DNA of 64,000 bases from Streptomyces antibioticus (GTDB taxonomy: Bacteria > Actinomycetota > Actinomycetes > Streptomycetales > Streptomycetaceae), in assembly GCF_002019855.1 (NCBI RefSeq), contig NZ_CM007717.1, positions 2,291,198 to 2,355,197 of the forward strand, given 5' to 3'. Below the pieces are notes generated by a model. That model saw nothing but the letters and a program-made list of their open reading frames with translations, searched no databases and was not told where the DNA came from. Below, piece after piece: positions 1 through 8,720 of this stretch; position 1 is the stretch's first letter; each line of letters begins with the position of its first letter. The position numbers and the translations under genes are program-made.

Positions 1-726
1 GCCCGGCGCCCCGCTGTAGGGGCCGGTGGCGCCCTGCGCGCCCGGGTACGGCCCGGTGGCGCCCTGGGTGGTGTACGGCGAACCGCTCTGGTCGGGGCCG
101 AGGGCCGAGGTGGCCGTCTGCCGGGAGCGGTCGCCCTCGGGGGTGCGCGGCGGCGGAGCCTGGAGCGAACGGGCCACCCCGTCGACGACCGCGGAATTGA
201 TGCTCGTCGCGAGCTGGGGCGCCTGCGGCAGGCCCTGGTCGGTGAGCAGCTCCGCGAGACCGCCCGCGTACCCCTGGCCGACAGCCCGCACCTTCCAGGC
301 GCCCTGGCGGCGGTACAGCTCCAGGGCGACCACGGCCGACTCGGCGTCCAGACCGGTGATCGTGTACGAGGCGACCTCGGTGCCGTCGAGACCGGTGACC
401 GCGACGAAGGGGACGGCGGCGGAGCCGAAGCTGACCGGCCCGCCGACGCCCACGGGCAGGGCGAGCAGAACGCTGACCCGGTGCACCTCCGCGGACAGCG
501 CGTCGAGGTCCACCGCGAGACGGTGGTCCGCGGCGGCCTGCCGGGAGACCTCCAGGCCCGGCAGTGTGGGCGCGCCCGGATGGGCCACCCACTCGACGCT
601 GTGCGCCCTGCCGTCCTCGTCGCCGAGGGTCGCCGCGGCCACGATCGGCGTGCCGGCCGAGACCCTGATCTCGAGGCGGGCCTGGGAGAGCGGGTGGTTC
701 TGTCCCCGCACCAGCTCGGCCGTCAT
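1..726 (-). CDS. TerD-family protein with collagen-like tail (3' end outside window)
   Basis: The reading frame opens at ATG 726 (MTAELVRGQNHPLSQ) and is still open at base 1, so at least 242 residues are present and the C-terminus is missing. Residues 1 to about 185 look like a TerD fold, the Ca2+-binding tellurite/stress-resistance family, including the family hallmark GAWKVRAVGQGYAGGL near residue 145. After about residue 190 the protein becomes low-complexity, with the repeat QGATGPY (Gly/Ala/Thr/Pro/Tyr) still running at the window edge. It lies 88 bases downstream of another TerD gene on the same strand, so they may be co-transcribed. Role is inferred: a cytoplasmic stress or calcium-binding protein. 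The tail could mediate assembly or surface association, but nothing in the sequence shows export. Confidence 0.85.
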   Translation of the reverse strand, partial: MTAELVRGQNHPLSQARLEIRVSAGTPIVAAATLGDEDGRAHSVEWVAHPGAPTLPGLEVSRQAAADHRLAVDLDALSAEVHRVSVLLALPVGVGGPVSFGSAAVPFVAVTGLDGTEVASYTITGLDAESAVVALELYRRQGAWKVRAVGQGYAGGLAELLTDQGLPQAPQLATSINSAVVDGVARSLQAPPPRTPEGDRSRQTATSALGPDQSGSPYTTQGATGPYPGAQGATGPYSGAPG

Positions 727-814
727 CGCCTGTCGTCCCCCTGTGTCGCGTGTGGTGGTGTCGGATGCGGGCCCGGCCGGCCGGTGTCCGCCCGGCCGGG
801 CCCCGCCCGCCGTC

Positions 815-1393
815 TTACAGCGCCGGCAGGATCGCCGGCAGCAGGTCCTGGAAGGTACGGCCGTTGGCCGGGGTGCCGAGGGCCGTCATGTTCCAACCGC
901 CGCCGACCCGGTGCACCTTGGCCATGATCTGCGCGGTGTAGGCGCCGCCGCCGGCGAGCGTGTAGCGCGCCAGCTCCTGGCCGTTGGTCTCGTCGACCAG
1001 GCGGCAGAACGCGTTCTGCACCTCCTGGAAGGTCTGGCCCGTGAAGGAGTTCACGGTGAAGATGATCTGGTCGATGTGGACCGGGACGCGCGCCAGGTCG
1101 ACGAGGATCGCCTCGTCGTCGCCGCCCTGGCCGACACCGCCGACCAGGTTGTCACCGGTGTGACGGACCGAGCCGTCGTCGCTCACCAGGTGACGGAAGA
1201 AGACGACGTCGACCGGCTGCTTGTCCGCGAAGAGGACGGCGGAGGCGTCGAGGTCGATCTCGCGGGTGCGGGAGCCGAACAGGCCGCGCCGCGGAGCCGC
1301 CTGCCAGCCGAGACCCATGCGCACCGCGGTCAGGCTGCCGCCGTCGTTCTTCTGAAGACTGATGGCCTGACCCTTGGTCATGTTGACGGTCAC
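815..1393 (-). CDS. TerD family protein
   Basis: A 192-residue TerD-domain protein, the usual single-domain length. GTG 1393 is chosen as start because a strong GAGAGGGG ribosome site sits just upstream and family members typically begin VTVNMTKGQAISLQKNDGG; the open frame extends 14 codons further without support. The acidic loops (DLDASAVLFAD, GDNLVGGVGQGGDDEAI) match the positions that bind Ca2+ in characterised TerD proteins. TerD proteins are linked to tellurite resistance, oxidative stress and, in Streptomyces, to calcium-dependent development; the exact activity is unknown. It precedes a second, tailed TerD gene in the same direction. Confidence 0.92.
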   Translation of the reverse strand: MTVNMTKGQAISLQKNDGGSLTAVRMGLGWQAAPRRGLFGSRTREIDLDASAVLFADKQPVDVVFFRHLVSDDGSVRHTGDNLVGGVGQGGDDEAILVDLARVPVHIDQIIFTVNSFTGQTFQEVQNAFCRLVDETNGQELARYTLAGGGAYTAQIMAKVHRVGGGWNMTALGTPANGRTFQDLLPAILPAL

Positions 1394-1462
1394 GCGCTGA
1401 TTCCCCTCTCGGACTGTCCCCTGTTGCCGCGGCACCCGCGGTTGTCCAAAACCCTACGCAAG

Positions 1463-1477
1463 GGCACTGACAGTGCC
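1463..1477. promoter_or_regulatory. perfect 15-bp palindrome upstream of terD gene
   Basis: GGCACTG-A-CAGTGCC, with 7-bp arms and a one-base centre, lies 70 bases upstream of the TerD start at 1393. On the minus strand it is followed by TAGGGT, a plausible -10 element, so the palindrome would overlap or abut the -35 region. It could be an operator. It could also contribute to termination of uvrB-side transcription, but there is no T-tract. Confidence 0.4.
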
Positions 1478-1557
1478 GTACCCAGGCCCGCACTTTGTGT
1501 CGGTCTTGCAACACAGCGCGTGGGAACCCGGGCACGGCGGCCTCGCGGGCCGGGCCG

Positions 1558-3720
1558 TCAGGCCAGACCCGCCTCCTTCATCTGACGCAGTTCCTTCTTC
1601 ATCTCGGAGACCTCGTCACGCAGCCGGGCGGCGACCTCGAAGTGGAGATCGGCGGCGGCGGCCCGCATGCGCTGGGTCATCTCCTCGATCTGCTCGGCGA
1701 GTTGGGCGGCGGGACGGTCGGTCGGAACGGTCTCGGCCTTGCCCTTCGCGGACTTCGCCGACGAGGCGGCCGTGGCGGATTTCGCTCCCTTGGCGGCCTT
1801 GCCGCCGAGTGCGGGAACCGGCGCCTTGGTGCCCCCGCCGTCCTTCTTCGCGCGGTAGCCGGAGCCGAGCAACTGCTCGGTGTCGACCTCCTCGCGGGCG
1901 ATCTGGGCCACGATGTCGTTGATCTTCTTGCGGAGCGGCTGCGGGTCGATGCCGTTCGCCGTGTTGTACGCGACCTGCTTCTCCCGGCGGCGGTTGGTCT
2001 CCTCGATCGCCCGCTCCATGCCCGGGGTGATCTTGTCGGCGTACATATGGACCTGGCCGGAGACATTGCGCGCCGCGCGCCCGATGGTCTGGATCAGCGA
2101 GGTGCCGGAGCGCAGGAAGCCCTCCTTGTCGGCGTCGAGGATCGCCACCAGGGAGACCTCGGGCAGGTCGAGGCCCTCCCTCAGCAGGTTGATGCCGACC
2201 AGGACGTCGAACTCACCGGCGCGCAGCTCGCGCAGCAGCTCGATACGGCGCAGCGTGTCGACGTCGCTGTGGAGATAGCGCACCTGGATGCCCAGTTCCA
2301 GGAAGTAGTCGGTGAGGTCCTCGGCCATCTTCTTGGTGAGCGTGGTGACCAGGACGCGTTCGTCCTTCTCCACGCGCGTGCGGATCTCGTGCACCAGGTC
2401 GTCGATCTGGCCCTCGGTGGGCTTGACGACGACCTCCGGGTCGATCAGACCGGTGGGGCGGATGATCTGCTCCACGACGCCGTCCCCGCGGGACAGCTCG
2501 TACTTGCCGGGTGTCGCCGACAGGTAGACGGTCTGTCCGATGCGCTCCTGGAACTCCTCCCACTTCAGCGGGCGGTTGTCCAGGGCGGACGGCAGCCGGA
2601 AGCCGTGGTCGACGAGGGTGCGCTTGCGGGAGGCGTCGCCCTCGTACATGGCGCCGATCTGCGGGACCGTGACATGAGACTCGTCGATGACGAGCAGGAA
2701 GTCGTCCGGGAAGTAGTCGAGCAGGGTGTTCGGCGGGGAGCCGGGCGAGCGGCCGTCGAAGTGCATCGAGTAGTTCTCGACACCGGAGCAGGAGCCGATC
2801 TGGCGGAGCATCTCCAGGTCGTAGTTGGTGCGCAGGCGCAGCCGCTGGACCTCCAGGTGCTTGCCCTGCTTCTCCAGGTCGGCCAGGCGCTCGCCCAGTT
2901 CCTTCTCGATGTCGTTGGCCGCCCGCTCAAGGCGCTCGGGCCCCGCGACGTAGTGGGTGGCCGGGAAGACGTAGAGATGGTCGTCGTCGCTGATGATCTC
3001 GCCGGTGAGGGGGTGGAGGGTGGAGAGGGCCTCGATCTCGTCACCGAACATCTCGATGCGGACGGCCAGCTCCTCGTAGACCGGGAAGATCTCGATGGTG
3101 TCGCCGCGCACCCGGAAGGTGCCGCGGCTGAACGCCAGGTCGTTGCGCGTGTACTGGATGTCGACGAAGCGGCGCAGCAGCGCGTCCCGGTCGATCTCGT
3201 CGCCGACCTTGAGGGAGACCATGCGGTCCACGTACTCCTGCGGGGTGCCCAGGCCGTAGATGCAGGAGACGGAGGCGACCACCACGACGTCCCGCCGGGT
3301 GAGGAGGGAGTTGGTGGCGGAGTGGCGCAGCCGCTCGACCTCCTCGTTGATCGAGGAGTCCTTCTCGATGTAGGTGTCCGACTGCGGGACGTACGCCTCG
3401 GGCTGGTAGTAGTCGTAGTACGAGACGAAGTATTCGACCGCGTTGTTCGGCAGGAGTTCGCGGAATTCGTTCGCCAACTGGGCGGCCAGGGTCTTGTTCG
3501 GCGCCATCACCAGGGTGGGGCGCTGAAGCTTCTCGATCATCCACGCGGTGGTGGCGGACTTGCCGGTGCCGGTCGCGCCGAGCAGGACGACGTCCTTCTC
3601 GCCGCCCTGCACGCGCCGGGCCAGCTCGGCGATGGCCGCCGGCTGGTCGCCGCTGGGCTGGTAGGGGCTGACGACCTCGAAGGGCGCCACCGTGCGTTCG
3701 ATCTGGGATACGGGCCGCAT
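1558..3720 (-). CDS. uvrB: UvrABC excinuclease subunit B
   Basis: Damage-verifying DNA helicase-like subunit of nucleotide excision repair, acting with UvrA and UvrC in the cytoplasm. The 720-residue protein has Walker A GATGTGKS at 48-55, the UvrB beta-hairpin signature [14 protein letters not shown], the DESHV motif II, YLSATP motif III, the helicase C domain (IGRAARN) and a C-terminal UVR domain ending [18 protein letters not shown] that contacts UvrC. A Lys/Ala-rich linker before the UVR domain makes it longer than the E. coli protein, as is usual in Streptomyces. ATG 3720 ([15 protein letters not shown]) is chosen by family start; an open extension of ten codons is not conserved. An MHYT membrane gene ends 40 bases upstream on the same strand. 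Confidence 0.97.
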   Translation of the reverse strand: MRPVSQIERTVAPFEVVSPYQPSGDQPAAIAELARRVQGGEKDVVLLGATGTGKSATTAWMIEKLQRPTLVMAPNKTLAAQLANEFRELLPNNAVEYFVSYYDYYQPEAYVPQSDTYIEKDSSINEEVERLRHSATNSLLTRRDVVVVASVSCIYGLGTPQEYVDRMVSLKVGDEIDRDALLRRFVDIQYTRNDLAFSRGTFRVRGDTIEIFPVYEELAVRIEMFGDEIEALSTLHPLTGEIISDDDHLYVFPATHYVAGPERLERAANDIEKELGERLADLEKQGKHLEVQRLRLRTNYDLEMLRQIGSCSGVENYSMHFDGRSPGSPPNTLLDYFPDDFLLVIDESHVTVPQIGAMYEGDASRKRTLVDHGFRLPSALDNRPLKWEEFQERIGQTVYLSATPGKYELSRGDGVVEQIIRPTGLIDPEVVVKPTEGQIDDLVHEIRTRVEKDERVLVTTLTKKMAEDLTDYFLELGIQVRYLHSDVDTLRRIELLRELRAGEFDVLVGINLLREGLDLPEVSLVAILDADKEGFLRSGTSLIQTIGRAARNVSGQVHMYADKITPGMERAIEETNRRREKQVAYNTANGIDPQPLRKKINDIVAQIAREEVDTEQLLGSGYRAKKDGGGTKAPVPALGGKAAKGAKSATAASSAKSAKGKAETVPTDRPAAQLAEQIEEMTQRMRAAAADLHFEVAARLRDEVSEMKKELRQMKEAGLA

Positions 3721-3760
3721 GGCATCCACCGTACGACCCCCCACTGACAACGGGGCCGGG

Positions 3761-4633
3761 TCAGCGGTTCTGCGGGGTGCGGGTCTCGTGGTGGGCGGCC
3801 GTTCCGCGGGTGCGGAGGCGCAGGCGGCGCGGGGTGTGGGCCGGGTGGGCGGAGCCGGGGCGGGCCGGGACGCCGGGCTTGTGCTCGACGGGCGCCCGCT
3901 CGGGCCCGCCCATGATCATCAGCGGGTCGAAGAGGATGACGACGCCGGCGAGGCAGAGGAAGGCGAGGGGGCCGATCAGCATCGGCGCGAGGAGGGTGGT
4001 GGGCGAGTCGCCCGGGACGGGGGCCCCGGTGTGCAGGTGCACCTTCATGGCGGCCATGCCCGTGTAGTGCATGCCGGTCACGGCGAGCCCCATGACGAGG
4101 GCGGCGCCCACGCTCCACAGGAAGCCCCTGACCTGTCCCGCGGCCCACAGGGCGGCGGTGGCGGCCACCATGGCTATCGCGACGGAGGCGCCCACGGTGA
4201 AGGTGTTGTACTCCAGCGTGCCGTTGAAGCTCATGCCGGCCATGCCCAGGTAGTGCATCGACGCGATGCCCAGTCCGGTGATGGTGCCCCCGGTGAACAG
4301 CGCGGTACCGGTCGCGCCCCGGTAGCCGACGATGAAGATCCCGACGCCGACCATGACGACGGCGACGGCGAGGCTCGCGTAGGTCATCGGCTTGTCGTAG
4401 TGGATCGGGGCGTCCTGGATGGTGAAGCCCATCATGGCGATGAAGTGCATCGTCCAGATCCCGGAACCGATCGCCGCCGAGCCGAGGGCGAGCCATCCGG
4501 GGCGCCAGGAGTGCGAGACGAGCAGCGCCCTGGTCGTGCAGCGCAGACCGAGGGCGCCGCCGAGGCAGGCCATGACGTAGGCCACCAGCGGTGTGACGAG
4601 GCCGTAGCTGAATCCGTCGACCGTGCCGTGCAT
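3761..4633 (-). CDS. MHYT-domain integral membrane protein
   Basis: A 290-residue polytopic membrane protein with about seven helices and three copies of the MHYT-type motif: [18 protein letters not shown] and MHYTGMAAM. This family is proposed to bind a metal (probably copper) through the Met/His pairs and to sense O2, CO or NO. Unlike many bacterial relatives it carries no GGDEF or EAL output domain; the C-terminus is a short basic Pro/Arg tail. Start ATG 4633 has GGAAGG eight bases upstream and begins directly before the first helix; an in-frame extension to 4807 has no such support. It lies 40 bases upstream of uvrB on the same strand, so read-through into uvrB is possible. Confidence 0.88.
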   Translation of the reverse strand: MHGTVDGFSYGLVTPLVAYVMACLGGALGLRCTTRALLVSHSWRPGWLALGSAAIGSGIWTMHFIAMMGFTIQDAPIHYDKPMTYASLAVAVVMVGVGIFIVGYRGATGTALFTGGTITGLGIASMHYLGMAGMSFNGTLEYNTFTVGASVAIAMVAATAALWAAGQVRGFLWSVGAALVMGLAVTGMHYTGMAAMKVHLHTGAPVPGDSPTTLLAPMLIGPLAFLCLAGVVILFDPLMIMGGPERAPVEHKPGVPARPGSAHPAHTPRRLRLRTRGTAAHHETRTPQNR

Positions 4634-4875
4634 GCGCGGCTGCCCTTCCGCCCTGTTGGATGTCCTGACGCGCCCCTCCCCGGGACCGCGCGAGCGGTCA
4701 AGGCTGAGAGAGAGTATGACTGCCACCGGAATGGTCGAACGATTTTCCGGCAAAGAAACACGGTCCTGCCCCACATGTGCGGCATCCGTGAGGGCCCGCG
4801 GCACCATCTTTCATCCTGTCTTTCCTTCCGCGCGCCTTCCGCACCCCCCTCGTCGTTCACTCTGTGCTGTCACAG

Positions 4876-4904
4876 TTGAGCCGTACGTGACCGGTATGTG
4901 AAAT
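4876..4904 (+). promoter_or_regulatory. possible promoter of the GDPD gene
   Basis: TTGAGC (4876-4881) and TGAAAT (4899-4904) are separated by 17 bases and end 21 bases before ATG 4926. The -35 is close to consensus and the -10 is weak. The rest of the 292-base divergent gap (4634-4925) shows no gene. Confidence 0.3.
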
Positions 4905-4925
4905 CGATCCACACAAGGAGTGCAC

Positions 4926-5798
4926 ATGCACGCGCGTGCAGTTGCCGCCACGACCACCGCGCTCCTGGGCACCGCCGCCCTGCTGCTGCCCGTCCACGAC
5001 GCGCGCGCGGGCGGCGCGGTCCGGCCCACGGTGATCGCCCACCGGGGCGCCTCCGCGTACGCCCCCGAGAACACGCTGGCCGCGGTCGACGAGGCCGCCG
5101 CGCGGGGCGTCGTCTGGGTGGAGAACGACGTCCAGCGCACCAAGGACGGCGAGCTGGTGGTGATCCACGACGACTCCCTGCGCCGCACCACCGACGTCGA
5201 GGAGGTCTTCCCCGACCGTGCGCCGTGGAAGGTGGCGGACTTCACCGCGGCCGAGATCGCCCGGCTGGACGCGGGCGGCTGGTTCGGTCCCGCCTACGCG
5301 GACACGCGCGTGCCGACGCTCGAGGAGTACGTGGACCGGGTGGAGCGCAACCACCAGAAGCTGCTCCTGGAGATCAAGAACCCCGCCCTGTACCCGGGCG
5401 TCGAGGCGCAGACCCTCAAGCTGCTGAGCAACGAGGGCTGGCTCGACCCGCGGCACCTGTCCGGGCGGCTGATCGTGCAGAGCTTCAGCGCGGACAGCCT
5501 GCGGACCGTGCACGATCTGAAGCCTGCGGTGCGGACCGGGCTGCTCGGGACGCCGCCCGTGGCGGAGCTGCCCTCGTACGCGGGCTTCGCCGATCTGGTC
5601 AATCCGTCCCACACCACGCTGTCGCGGTCCTATGTGGACGCCGTGCACGCGCTCACCGGGCCGCACGGCCGGCGGATGGAGGTCTTCGCCTGGACCGTCG
5701 ACGACGCCCCGGCCGCCCGCACGGTCGCCGGGTACGGGGTCGACGGCATCATCAGCAACAAGCCGGACGTGGTGCGGCGGGCGGTGTACTGGTACTGA
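4926..5798 (+). CDS. secreted glycerophosphodiester phosphodiesterase
   Basis: Hydrolyses glycerophosphodiesters to glycerol-3-phosphate and an alcohol, probably outside the membrane. The N-terminus MHARAVAATTTALLGTAALLL...ARA is a Sec signal peptide. The mature protein starts with the GDPD signature IAHRGASAYAPENTLAAV, where the HRG and the E of PEN are catalytic or metal ligands, followed by ENDVQRTKDGELVVIHDDS (metal-binding E/D and second catalytic H) and LLLEIKN. The family core is essentially complete at 290 residues. The ribosome site AAGGAG fixes ATG 4926 rather than the GTG two codons earlier, which overlaps that site. It reads away from the MHYT gene. Confidence 0.93.
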   Translation: MHARAVAATTTALLGTAALLLPVHDARAGGAVRPTVIAHRGASAYAPENTLAAVDEAAARGVVWVENDVQRTKDGELVVIHDDSLRRTTDVEEVFPDRAPWKVADFTAAEIARLDAGGWFGPAYADTRVPTLEEYVDRVERNHQKLLLEIKNPALYPGVEAQTLKLLSNEGWLDPRHLSGRLIVQSFSADSLRTVHDLKPAVRTGLLGTPPVAELPSYAGFADLVNPSHTTLSRSYVDAVHALTGPHGRRMEVFAWTVDDAPAARTVAGYGVDGIISNKPDVVRRAVYWY

Positions 5799-5882
5799 CG
5801 CCGGGCCCGTGTCCCGGCCGGACCGGCGCCGGCGGTGGAGCGGCCGGGGGCGTTGTCGGTGGCGGGCCGTACGGTGGGGCGC

Positions 5883-6437
5883 ATGAGCAGCCATGCGCAG
5901 AACGAGCAGCGGGTCGTGTGGGCCGTCGTCGGCAGCGACATCGGTCCGCTGCTGCTGGCCGCGACCCCCGAGGGCGTGGTCAACGTCGTGTTCCACGCCA
6001 CCGGCCCGGTCCGGGACCAGGCGCTCGCCCGGCTCGCCGAGCGGCTCGGCACCGAGCCCGTCGAGGCGCCCGGCTCCCCGCTGCTGTCCGAGGCGATACG
6101 GCAGCTCGACGCGTACTTCGCGGGTGACCGGCGCGACTTCGAGCTGCCGTTGGACTGGTCGCTGATCTCGGGCTTCAACCGTCAGGTGCTGCGCGAGCTG
6201 GCCTCCGGGGTGCCGTACGGCGCGGTCGTGGGGTACGGCGATCTGGCCGGCCGGGTCGGGCAGCCGGGCGCGGCCCAGGCGGTGGGGGCGGCGATGGGTG
6301 CCAATCCGCTGCCGATCGTGGTTCCCTGCCATCGGGTCGTCGAGAGCGACGGCGGCATCGGAGGGTTCGGGGGCGGCCTGGAGACCAAGCGGAAGCTGCT
6401 CGCGCTGGAGGGGGTCCTGCCCGAACCGCTGTTCTGA
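5883..6437 (+). CDS. ogt: methylated-DNA--protein-cysteine methyltransferase
   Basis: Suicide repair enzyme that moves O6-alkyl groups from guanine onto its own cysteine. The acceptor motif PCHRVV has Cys149, with the flanking signatures GAAQAVGAAMGANPLPIVVPCHR and a C-terminal GGFGGGLETKRKLLALE, all typical. At 184 residues it is the stand-alone Ogt type without an AdaA domain. ATG 5883 follows a GGTGGGG ribosome site. It is 84 bases downstream of the GDPD gene and 54 bases before an MFS gene in the same direction; no adjacent alkylation-response regulator is seen. Confidence 0.94.
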   Translation: MSSHAQNEQRVVWAVVGSDIGPLLLAATPEGVVNVVFHATGPVRDQALARLAERLGTEPVEAPGSPLLSEAIRQLDAYFAGDRRDFELPLDWSLISGFNRQVLRELASGVPYGAVVGYGDLAGRVGQPGAAQAVGAAMGANPLPIVVPCHRVVESDGGIGGFGGGLETKRKLLALEGVLPEPLF

Positions 6438-6491
6438 CGTCCGACGGGTGCCGCCGGCCCCACAGGTCGGACAGGGGGGGAGATCGCGCCG

Positions 6492-7784
6492 GTGACCGGC
6501 CTCATCGTCAAACGCGCGGGCGTGCCGCCCGTCGACGCCGCGCAGGTGCCCGCCCTGCGGCGGCGTACGACCGCGGTGCTGGTCGCCGCGCAGATCCTCG
6601 GCGGGCTCGGGGTGGCCACCGGCATCGCGCTGTCCGCCGTCCTCGCCCGGCAGGTCAGCGGCACCGAGGCGCTGTCCGGGCTCGCGCCCACCGCGACCGT
6701 CGCGGGGACGGCCGTCCTGTCGATGCCGCTGGCCGCGCTGATGGCGGCACGCGGGCGCCGGCCGGGGCTGGTCCTGGCCTATCTGATCGGCGCCCTCGGC
6801 GCCTCCGTCGTGGTGGTGGCCGCGCGGATCGGCAGCTTTCCGCTGCTGCTCTGCGGCATGGCGGCCTTCGGCGCGGCTTCCTCGGCGAACCTCCAGGCCC
6901 GGTTCGCGGCCGCCGATCTCGCCGAGCCCGAGCGGCGGGCCCGGGCGATCTCGCTCGTGGTGTGGGCGACGACGGTCGGCGCGGTGCTTGGCCCGAACAT
7001 CTCCGCGCCCGCCGGCCGCAGCGTCACGGGTCTCGGGATACCCGAGGCGGCCGGACCCTTCCTGTGGGCGGCCGCCATCTTCGTCGTCTCCGCGGTCGTG
7101 GTGGCCGTGCTGCTGCGCCCCGACCCGCTGCTGACGGCCCGCGCGCTCGCGCCCGAGGACGAGCGTTCCCCCGAGGCGCGTTCCCTGCGGGCCGGGCTGT
7201 CGGCCGTCGCCGCCTCGCCGCTCGCCCGGCTCGCGCTGGTGACGGTCGCCGTGTCCCACACGGCGATGGTCTCGGTGATGGCGATGACACCGCTCGACCT
7301 CGCACATCACGGGGCGGGCATCGATCTCATCGGGCTGGTCATCAGCGGGCACATCGCCGGCATGTACGCGTTCGCGCCGCTGATGGGCCGGCTCGCGGAC
7401 CGGGTGGGGCGGCTGTCGGTGACCGGGCTCGCGGCGGGTCTGCTGGCCTGCGCGCTGTTCCTGGCCGGCACGGCGGGCGGCTCCCACGGGCAGACCGCCG
7501 CCGGGCTCTTCGTGCTCGGCCTGGGCTGGTCGGCCGGGCTCGTGTCCGGCTCCACGCTGCTGACGGACGCCGTCCCGCAGTCCGCGCGGGCGGCGGCGCA
7601 GGGGCTGTCCGACCTCACGATGAACACCTCGGCCGGGGTCGGCGGGGCGATCGCCGGGCTGGTGGTGGCGAAGGCGAGCTACGCGTGGCTCAACCTCGCG
7701 GCCGCCTGTCTGCTCGTACCGCTGGCCGCGCTGGTGCTCTTCACGCGCGGGGGTTTGACGCGGCGCGGGGCTCGCCAGGGATGA
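6492..7784 (+). CDS. MFS transporter
   Basis: A 430-residue protein with twelve predicted transmembrane segments. The loop between helices 8 and 9 has the MFS motif GRLADRVGR, and a less perfect copy (MAARGRRPG) follows helix 2. The substrate cannot be told from sequence; it resembles uncharacterised actinobacterial drug/metabolite exporters. GTG 6492 is preceded by a G-rich ribosome site. It stands between ogt and the psuG/psuK pair (27 bases before psuG), so it may belong to the same transcript and could in principle move a nucleoside, but that is only suggested by position. Confidence 0.85.
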   Translation: MTGLIVKRAGVPPVDAAQVPALRRRTTAVLVAAQILGGLGVATGIALSAVLARQVSGTEALSGLAPTATVAGTAVLSMPLAALMAARGRRPGLVLAYLIGALGASVVVVAARIGSFPLLLCGMAAFGAASSANLQARFAAADLAEPERRARAISLVVWATTVGAVLGPNISAPAGRSVTGLGIPEAAGPFLWAAAIFVVSAVVVAVLLRPDPLLTARALAPEDERSPEARSLRAGLSAVAASPLARLALVTVAVSHTAMVSVMAMTPLDLAHHGAGIDLIGLVISGHIAGMYAFAPLMGRLADRVGRLSVTGLAAGLLACALFLAGTAGGSHGQTAAGLFVLGLGWSAGLVSGSTLLTDAVPQSARAAAQGLSDLTMNTSAGVGGAIAGLVVAKASYAWLNLAAACLLVPLAALVLFTRGGLTRRGARQG

Positions 7785-7811
7785 GGGGAGAGCGACATAC
7801 AGGAGGCAGGC

Positions 7812-8720
7812 GTGGTGCTGGTGGTGTCGGAAGAGGTGCGCGAGGCGCTTGACGCGCGTCGCCCCGTGGTGGCCCTGGAGTCCACGATCATCGCGCACGG
7901 GCTGCCTCGCCCGCGCAATCTCCAGGTGGCGCTGGAGCTGGAGGCGGTGGTCCGGGAGCAGGGCGCCGTGCCGGCGACGATCGCGGTGCTGGACGGGCGG
8001 CCCCATGTCGGCCTGGACAAGCAGCAGTTGGAGCGGGTGGCCAACGAGGACGGGATACGCAAGCTGGGCCATCGAGATCTGCCGCCCGCGGTGGCCGCGG
8101 GCGCGAGCGGGGCGACGACCGTGTCGGCGACGGCCCTGCTGGCCGCGCTGGCCGGGGTGCGGGTGTTCGCGACGGGCGGGCTCGGCGGTGTGCACCGGGA
8201 GTGGACGGTCACCCAGGACGAGTCGGCGGACCTCGGTCTGCTGGCCCGCACGCGGATCACCGTGGTGTGCGCGGGCGTGAAGTCGATCCTGGACGTGCCG
8301 GCGACGCTCCAGCGGCTGGAGACCCTGGGGGTGACCGTCGCCGGATACGGCACGGACCGCTTCCCCGGCTTCTATCTGTCCGACTCGGCACACCCGGTGG
8401 ACTGGACGCTCACCTCCCCGGCGCAGGTGGCCGCGGTGATGCGGGCCCAGGACGCGCTGGACATGCCGGAGTCGGCGCTGATCGTGGCCAACCCGGTGCC
8501 GGAGGAGGAGCAGTTGGATCCCGCGCTGCACGCGCGGGTGCTCGCCGACGCGCTGCACGCGTGCGAGGCGGAGGGCGTCAGCGGCCAGGGCGTCACCCCC
8601 TTCCTGCTCGACTACCTGGTGCGGCACACCGACGGGGCGTCCCTGAGCGCCAACCTGGCGGCGGTGCGCGGCAATGTCCGGCTCGCGGGGAGGATCGCGG
8701 CCGCCTGGGCCGCCGGGTGA
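7812..8720 (+). CDS. psuG: pseudouridine-5'-phosphate glycosidase
   Basis: Splits pseudouridine 5'-phosphate into uracil and ribose 5-phosphate, the only known route for cleaving the C-C glycosidic bond of pseudouridine. The 302-residue protein matches the family end to end: ALESTIIAHGLPRPRN with the catalytic Glu near residue 20, GASGATTVSATALLAALAGV, FATGGLGGVHR, VVCAGVKSILD with the catalytic Lys, and SGQGVTPFLL near the C-terminus. GTG 7812 has a perfect AGGAGG five bases upstream. Its stop overlaps the GTG of the PfkB kinase (GTGA), so the two are translationally coupled and form a salvage module. Confidence 0.95.
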   Translation: MVLVVSEEVREALDARRPVVALESTIIAHGLPRPRNLQVALELEAVVREQGAVPATIAVLDGRPHVGLDKQQLERVANEDGIRKLGHRDLPPAVAAGASGATTVSATALLAALAGVRVFATGGLGGVHREWTVTQDESADLGLLARTRITVVCAGVKSILDVPATLQRLETLGVTVAGYGTDRFPGFYLSDSAHPVDWTLTSPAQVAAVMRAQDALDMPESALIVANPVPEEEQLDPALHARVLADALHACEAEGVSGQGVTPFLLDYLVRHTDGASLSANLAAVRGNVRLAGRIAAAWAAG

